Shown here in pieces: positions 57,950 through 64,000 of a DNA stretch of 64,000 nt. The DNA is from Unio delphinus. Lineage: Eukaryota; Mollusca; Bivalvia; Unionida; Unionidae. The stretch spans positions 7,805,001 through 7,869,000 of the forward strand of contig JAQISU010001239.1 of the NCBI GenBank assembly GCA_029339505.1, written 5' to 3'. The first letter of the stretch is position 1, and each line of letters opens with the position of its first letter. The translations under genes were made by a program, and so were the position numbers. The notes beneath the pieces were generated by a model, which saw nothing but the letters and a program-made list of their open reading frames with translations, was not told where the DNA came from and ran no database searches.

Positions 57950-58808
57950 ATACCCTACTGTATGATTTGGACGACTCTTGAAACTTTAGTTTTCGAACAA
58001 ACAATAGATATCGCTGATGGAATTTGTGTAAAGTAAATAAAAATTATCTTATAAAACTTTGATGGGAAAAAGCGGATATCAATGTTCGCTTTATAGTTTA
58101 ACGATATTTACCGTGAACTCAGTTTAAGTTGTCCTCGAAAACACACAACAACGTGTTTTCACATCCGACTCACGAAAAGCTTAATTATGTAAATTATTCA
58201 TGCACAGATTGTAGCCTGGATGATTGAGACGGTACTTGTTCCTTCAAATGGTGCGCATGAAATCTTATGCCATCACAGATTTGTCCATCTGAATCATGTC
58301 ATCCTGTCTACTTATAAAATTATTAGGAAATAAAGTTAACATAATAAATTAGGTCACTAGCAAGCGAAACAATCAAATGTGTTCTCAAGAAAATCTGTAA
58401 CAGAGGCGCCAGCAGAGTTGTGTTTGTGTGTGTGCGTGTGTGTGTTGGTTTGGGGACATGTATAGCTCAGTTTACAGGTGAAATGTAAGAGCTCAGATGA
58501 TCTGTAACGTGTACATGTAGTGTCATCCTTTATGTATTGTTACTTTTGGCGTTAAGTTTTATAAGACGTTTATAAAACATTTCATAATATGCTGTGAGTG
58601 CCCATGCCATAAAACTAAACACATATTTACTGATAACGAAATAGTAATTCAACCAAAATGCATGTACGTCGATTTTAAAATGTGAAACAAACGCAAAACG
58701 TGTGTCTGCGGTTTACTTTTGAGTTTTTAATTTCTGACATTACTAAAGTCGAGATTCTGAATAACACCTTGTTGACATATCGGAGATCTGGATGTGTAAC
58801 GTTTTTTT

Positions 58809-58812
<4 letters not shown>
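57950..58812. other. Sequence upstream of the L1-like ORF2, no ORF1 found
   Basis: No reading frame of coding character on the minus strand and no recognisable LINE ORF1. It holds only a short TGTGTG run at about 58423-58446. Confidence 0.45.
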
Positions 58813-58880
<68 letters not shown>

Positions 58881-58881
58881 A
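58813..58881. repeat. (TA)n microsatellite
   Basis: About 33 TA units. Confidence 0.95.
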
Positions 58882-59740
58882 TATATATACATTGTTTTGA
58901 ATCAGTGGACTTAGACCATATAACAAAAGAAAAACACGTTTTGTAAAATTCAACAAATAATTTATAGTACTAGAATACAAAGCGGAGATTTATAACCAAC
59001 TTGCAGTTTTATGAATTAATTCCAGATAATCCTAAACGTTTTATCACAAATCCAAAAGTATAGTGTTCCGAATGAATTCCAAACTTGAATGTGTTGATGT
59101 ATCAATCGTCTTCAGTAGGTTGATGTACCAACAATCTTGATGTTTCACAATGATATAACTGACAATGTCTTTGGGTCAATTCACTATAATTCCAAATAGT
59201 GCTTTTGTTTAAATAGTCAATGAGCACTTTGTAATTACAATCAATAATTTACTTCATTTATTCCTCTCAAATTATAACTGAGCAAATCTAAAGCTTTCCA
59301 TTACATAATATACAAATTAACATATGCAACTTTAATAATTAAAATGACACATGAAGACGTCTTGTAAATGACAACAAATATAAATAAAGCAATACTGTAC
59401 TTGCATACAAGTGAAAGTGAATCTGTAATTAGATTATATTTCCCTAATATCAATGATGTATGAAAAATCGATCTAAACAATCACCAATTTATGTTTTTTT
59501 TATTGTGTTAATATAAGTATACTGGTTGTGGTCATGAATACAATAATAGGAGAAGGAACTTAACTTACATACACATTAAAGTTTTGCAAACTCAATATCA
59601 GAGCTAAACATCGCTTAATAATGTATCTGGTGTTTGTTTATTTTTTCATAGAAAAATAGTACACTCGATGATTCACACCAGTTTTGTGTTCTTGAATCAA
59701 TACGCCACCAATCATATTACTTGCATCAACATACTTTTTG
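58882..59740. other. Non-coding, AT-rich
   Basis: No gene or repeat recognised. Confidence 0.4.
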
Positions 59741-61320
59741 TAACGGGGTTAGTCGGTATCAAGCGCTATTGGTACAATATTGCACAAGCCACTGGTCAGA
59801 GGTATTGCGCAACTTGGAAAAACAACACCAGAAACCGCCTCCAGCTAATACTCGTTATCTAAGGAATGACCTCTACGGTGTGATTTGCCCGGTTATAGAA
59901 TGGATATGGTAATTTGAGTCGGTATCCTGAACAAAGACAACAAACGAGCCCCGTAAAGATAAATAAAGAATTTAATCAAAAATCAAGAGAAGAAAAGACA
60001 CTAAATTACAATTTTCTTTCCTCCTGAATACTCTTAGTTCAGAAGCACTTTGAAACCGAAGTTTAAAATAATAGATACATTAATTAAATTTCAAACACTA
60101 ATAAAATAGACAAATTTAGCCGTTAATAGCTGATAGCAAATTTCATCACGAAATCGAGTGTTCATTAACATTGGACCGCTTGGTAAATTCTCAATGACCT
60201 GTTCGTCGACTGTTTTTTCCTTCTGCTTGCGTATCGACTTTAACTTGCCCTCTGGGTGAATGTGGGATTCTCACAACCCTGACTTCTAAATTCTTTTTCT
60301 CCTCCTTTGGATCTCGATCTCCGCGCTATTTCTCTCTCTCCAAACAAACTGTTTTCCTTTGAAAAGAAAAGGGTAAAACGCCCTAAGTATCTCGTTAGGT
60401 TTTAAGAGTTGAGATTGTCCGTCCGTCTTTCTTGTTCGAACAATCAGATCTTACTATCAGATCAATACAGCTATACCGCTAATTATCGACATCAGAATTT
60501 GGGGAAGTCACATATATTCCCGTAAATCATTACGTAAAGTGAGGCAATATATCATAGCCCACAATCAATATTCACTAATATGATAAATTCAAATTAATGT
60601 AACACTTTCCAATCATAAATGTACATGGCGGGTTTTCTACAACACCCATTAACCTACCTACGTATATAAGGTGAAAATTCTAATTCAGAATTCAAAAGTA
60701 CATTACTAAATCACTGTAATAACCGAACTATCCATACAAAATCAACACGTCATGCATCTGTAACGACGAAACATCATATAAATTACATTATGATAAATGT
60801 GAACGATTCCTACAAAATCAACAGATCATGCATCTGTAACGAAGAAACATCATATAAATTACATCATGATAAATGTGAATTTGAGTTAAATACCTTGTGT
60901 TTTTGGCGTCTTACAATCGTTCCAAATTCAGTTTTCCCAGGAACCCGATTTTACGGACGTCTTTCCTTAAAGTACCGTCCGGAGTCTTTCCTATGGTCGG
61001 AATTAATAATAATGTCCTCTCTTTCAGAGGTCCTTCCCAGACTGACTAAAATTCATTGGTTCGGAGTATATATTTCCCCTCAGATTCAGGGATCGACCCA
61101 TCCCTGATTTCACATTTGACCAATCGGAATAACCGCTATTCCTACAGGCATTTGGAAAACTGCTTAACAATGTGCCAAAAAATGCCACCTGGGGTTGCCT
61201 CAACATCCTGGCACTTCTCTCAATCACTTTTTGACAGTTTTTGTGAGAATTTTTGCCTTTCTGGGCCTGTCATACAACTAGTTCGTTTTTACTATAAACA
61301 TTCTAACAGTGTGACCTGAG
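59741..61320 (-). other. Candidate LTR region of the second gypsy-like element
   Basis: Minus-strand sequence ends CCCCGTTACA at 59741-59751, a typical LTR end for gypsy elements. At about 61060-61075 it contains GGGGAAATATATACTC, a TATA-like element. It lies downstream of the RT remnant, where a 3' LTR would be. No second LTR copy is in the window, so boundaries are unproven. A 76-bp tandem duplication (60736-60879) lies inside. Confidence 0.35.
60736..60879. repeat. 76-bp tandem duplication
   Basis: ACAAAATCAACACGTCATGC and ACAAAATCAACAGATCATGC start at 60736 and 60812. The copies match through GATAAATGTGAA with about four differences. Confidence 0.85.
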
Positions 61321-61639
61321 TTAGAAAAACATTTCTTCGTGCAAACTCTACCACCAGATAACAGTTAATTGTTGGCTAGACTAAGAATTAATTAATGGAT
61401 TTCACTGACGAAAAATTTGGCACTTGACACTTTTAAATAACTGACTGAAATTTGAAGCTGAAAGAACTGCAGTACTCTTTATTATGGCTATAATTTGTCA
61501 AACGATTCCTGATACTTGTCAGTCAATGAAACTTGGATTTCTATCTCAGCAAATGTGTTAGAGGGTAGCCAATTATGGAGAAATTTGAGCACAAATTTTC
61601 GATAATATCCAGCCATACCCCACCCAAACTCGCATGGAT

Positions 61640-62180
61640 TTCTTTTTCACTTATATGCACTAGGAATTCAAAGCTAGCCTTGACCTTAGCTTCAACAGGT
61701 TTAATTTTACCGTATCCCACAATATGTCCTTAAACGTAACACAATTATTGCAAATCTCACTTTTACTTAAATTAATTGTCAAAATTGCATCACTGATAAA
61801 ATATTTTCTGAATAGTTTCCAACTGATCTTTCCAGATAAGAACGTAAATTATAACGTCATCGATGTATGCGTCACAATTATCTAGACCAGGTGTCATCAT
61901 GTCCATTAAATACTGGAATGTTAAGGGAGATTTTTTCATACAAAATGGCTTCACTATATCTTGATATGGCGAAATTTCCTTGGCTATTTCCATCAATGGA
62001 ATTTGACAGAATCATTTCAAAAGATCAAATTTGGTGACATACTTTGCATTTCCACTTTTGCTAAAGCAGTCATCGTTATTGGCATTAAAAATGAATCTGT
62101 TTGGGGTATAGTGTTGACATTTCTGTAGTGGTACACATACGGAAAGTATTATCTGGTTTAGATGCATAAATACATTGTGA
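61640..62180 (-). pseudogene. Second gypsy-like element: reverse transcriptase remnant
   Basis: Reading down the minus strand: NAKYVTKFDLLK near 62040, then a 68-codon frame (61996-61790) with FCMKKSPLTFQYLMDM and the catalytic box in CDAYIDDVIIY (about 61855). SDAILTINLSKSEICNNCVT follows below 61790. This is Ty3/gypsy-type RT with an intact YxDD-type motif. No RNase H is seen downstream; sequence resemblance fades near 61640. Confidence 0.8.
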
Positions 62181-62495
62181 ACTCCAGTTATTTTTTATTC
62201 GGTTCTATGAAATCATTCTTCCGCAAATAATGATTTTTTTTCTTTCAGCACTCAAGCTTATCAGAATTCATCATGTGATAATTTTATTTCAAAGGTGTAT
62301 AATGTGCCGTTTCAACGTCATTGTATATTTTATTTGTTCCTGTCGGAATATCTGAAAATATGTGTACTCATATTCATATTATAGTTGTCTTACTTCACTT
62401 TTGTGGTTGCAGGTATGAAAGTGTCTCGTCCAAATTGTTTAAAATTTCTGAATTGTGAAGATTTTGTAACACCAAAGTCACTACAGCAATCTTAT

Positions 62496-63130
62496 TCAAT
62501 TGTCTGGATCCTCATTGTGTGGGACATCTACAACGAAATTATTTGAATGATTAACAGGGTTATCTTTACCTAAATAAACCTGTAAAATATTTTTATGACA
62601 AATGTGTTTCTGCTTCTTCCTCCCTGGAATGTTAACGATACAATGCAAGTCACTAACGTTCTTTAAAATATAACGAGGATTTGAAGTATGGGTCAAGAGA
62701 TCCAGAACTCCATCATCAGGCTGAAAATTCCGTTCCATTTTCTGTCATACCGTAATTTCATTTTTGACTGAGTAGAGTGAAGCTTAGTTATTGCTACTTC
62801 AAAAACATTTGACAACTTATATTTAAGATAAAAATAAACATCATCAAGAAGCTTAATCCTTGAATCTACATTTGAAATAGGTATCTCTTTAAATAACGTT
62901 AATGGTCCATGGACAGTTTGTTCGAAAACTAATTCAAAAGGACTAAAACCTAATGATTCTTGAACATATTTCCTAACAATCAACTCACAGTAAATGAACG
63001 CCCTCGTCTCATGTTTTTTCATGTATCAAGGTCATATGACGTAATCATATGCTATAACTTTTGATGAAACCTTTCTAAAGCCACTTGACTTTCAGGACTA
63101 TAGGCAAAAGATTTAAATTGTCGGATGCCC
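62496..63130 (-). pseudogene. Second gypsy-like element: integrase C-terminal half, upstream of RT
   Basis: ELGIRQFKSFAYSPESQ and VALERFHQKL (about 63120-63070) carry the third catalytic Glu of the integrase core. They are followed by YVQESLGFSPFELVFEQTVH (63022-62930), then after a frame change MERNFQPDDGVLDLL and NIPGRKKQKHICHKNIL (62738-62600), which resemble the integrase C-terminal domain. The RT of the same strand starts several hundred bp downstream, so the order is again INT then RT. Confidence 0.8.
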
Positions 63131-63848
63131 AATTCATGCATAGCTTGCTTTTAACGTGTACTTTATTTGTTTATAATAAATGCACGTAATCAGAGATATG
63201 GATTTCCGTTCAATCTTATCAGAGGTTTGATTCCTAAACGTTGTGCAAGACAGTGATTTGAAAGTATTTGCACGAGTCTATGATGATTATTTACCATCAA
63301 ACTGCTGCAAGGAAAACGTATTGGCAAATGAAACCTTGTGAGTCACGGAATAATCATCAGTTGTACTAGCAGTATTTACCAACGCTTCCTCTTGTTAGTT
63401 ATCAAAGAAGGAATGCACATTACTATGGACGCTTCAATTACTCTAAGTTGTCTGAGCTTATCGTAATCTTGATCATTTTTCTTGGCTGAGCACCGCTTAT
63501 CAGGTAGTTGTTATTTACCCTTGCAAATTCGGCATGGGTTTTACCTTTTTCCTTCCTACAATTCCCGAATCTGTGTCGATATCCTACAACCCTTCAAGAT
63601 ACATTCCTTAATTACATCAGTACTTTGTTATACCAACGGGAATGTGTAGACTTCACGAGCTTTGCCAATATATGCACTTTTCAATAGCAAATCCAACGCT
63701 CTCTTTTCACCTTACAACAATTTGCGCAATGCGTGAAAGATATTTATCTACTTCATATATTTTAAAGTTGGTACTAACCTAATACTTCTGGTAATATCAA
63801 AATCTAAACTTGGATGTAAAGGTGTAAGGGAGGACTGTGTGGTCCGCC

Positions 63849-63851
<3 letters not shown>
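63131..63851 (-). other. Probable upstream integrase/protease sequence, too decayed to assign
   Basis: It should contain the integrase zinc-binding domain and the rest of the core of the second element. Only isolated fragments without stops are visible and no motif can be claimed. Confidence 0.35.

Positions 63852-63909
<58 letters not shown>
63852..63909. repeat. (CT)n microsatellite
   Basis: About 29 uninterrupted CT units. Confidence 0.95.
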
Positions 63910-63913
<4 letters not shown>

Positions 63914-64000
63914 GCTTCTCTTTGTCTGTCACATACTTACTAATCAAACCCAAACCCAAAGAAAATTTATCCTAAATATTTGTTTCCACCAAATGCTGGA

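Overview
The window looks like AT-rich nuclear DNA from an animal, most likely a marine invertebrate and plausibly a mollusc. The reasons are the dense long microsatellites, tRNA-derived SINEs, LINEs of several clades, gypsy-type LTR elements and Polinton/adinto-type virus-like remnants, with almost no host genes. The taxon is inferred from this repertoire, not from a diagnostic marker. One host gene is recognised: a proteasome assembly chaperone 4 homologue (PSMG4) at 48483-48863 on the minus strand, whose coding part is uninterrupted.

Layout. 1-14 kb: non-coding DNA with palindromic MITE-like hairpins (598-745, 789-932, 2986-3137), tRNA-derived SINEs, microsatellites and a decayed LINE reverse transcriptase (about 12.2-12.86 kb, minus). 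14.36-18.6 kb: a degenerate minus-strand LTR element whose domains read gag, protease, integrase, reverse transcriptase, RNase H. Integrase before RT in a gypsy-like element is the order described for GmR1-type elements; the primer binding site matches a tRNA-Leu 3' end. 19.76-22.2 kb: decayed virus-like capsid (F54H12.2-like) and adenain-like protease sequence on the plus strand, followed by an unidentified coding remnant split by a TA microsatellite. 23.7-25.74 kb: a 5'-truncated I-clade-like LINE (minus) with a triplicated 112-bp repeat in its 3' region, abutting two open virus-like capsid reading frames (25.757-26.573 kb, plus).

28.43-35.7 kb: a complex satellite of about 165-bp monomers arranged in higher-order units of about 1.75-2.2 kb, with a SINE inserted in it. 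36.65-38.76 kb: a Polinton-type family B DNA polymerase pseudogene (minus). 40.63-43.91 kb: a separate remnant encoding a family B DNA polymerase continuous with a superfamily 1 helicase (plus), with a small intact Cys/His-rich reading frame divergently upstream. This is the most unusual unit in the window. Its in-frame stops are nearly all TGA, and at least two fall where tryptophan is expected.

44-64 kb: a LINE fragment (45.6 kb), a TTAA-flanked non-autonomous transposon (46.85-47.45 kb), PSMG4, a short minisatellite, a double-headed SINE (52.0-52.3 kb), a nearly intact L1/Tx1-like LINE ORF2 of 1067 residues (54746-57949, minus) and a second INT-before-RT gypsy-like remnant (61.6-63.1 kb, minus). 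All mobile elements except the L1-like ORF, the two capsid ORFs and the small zinc-finger ORF are visibly broken.
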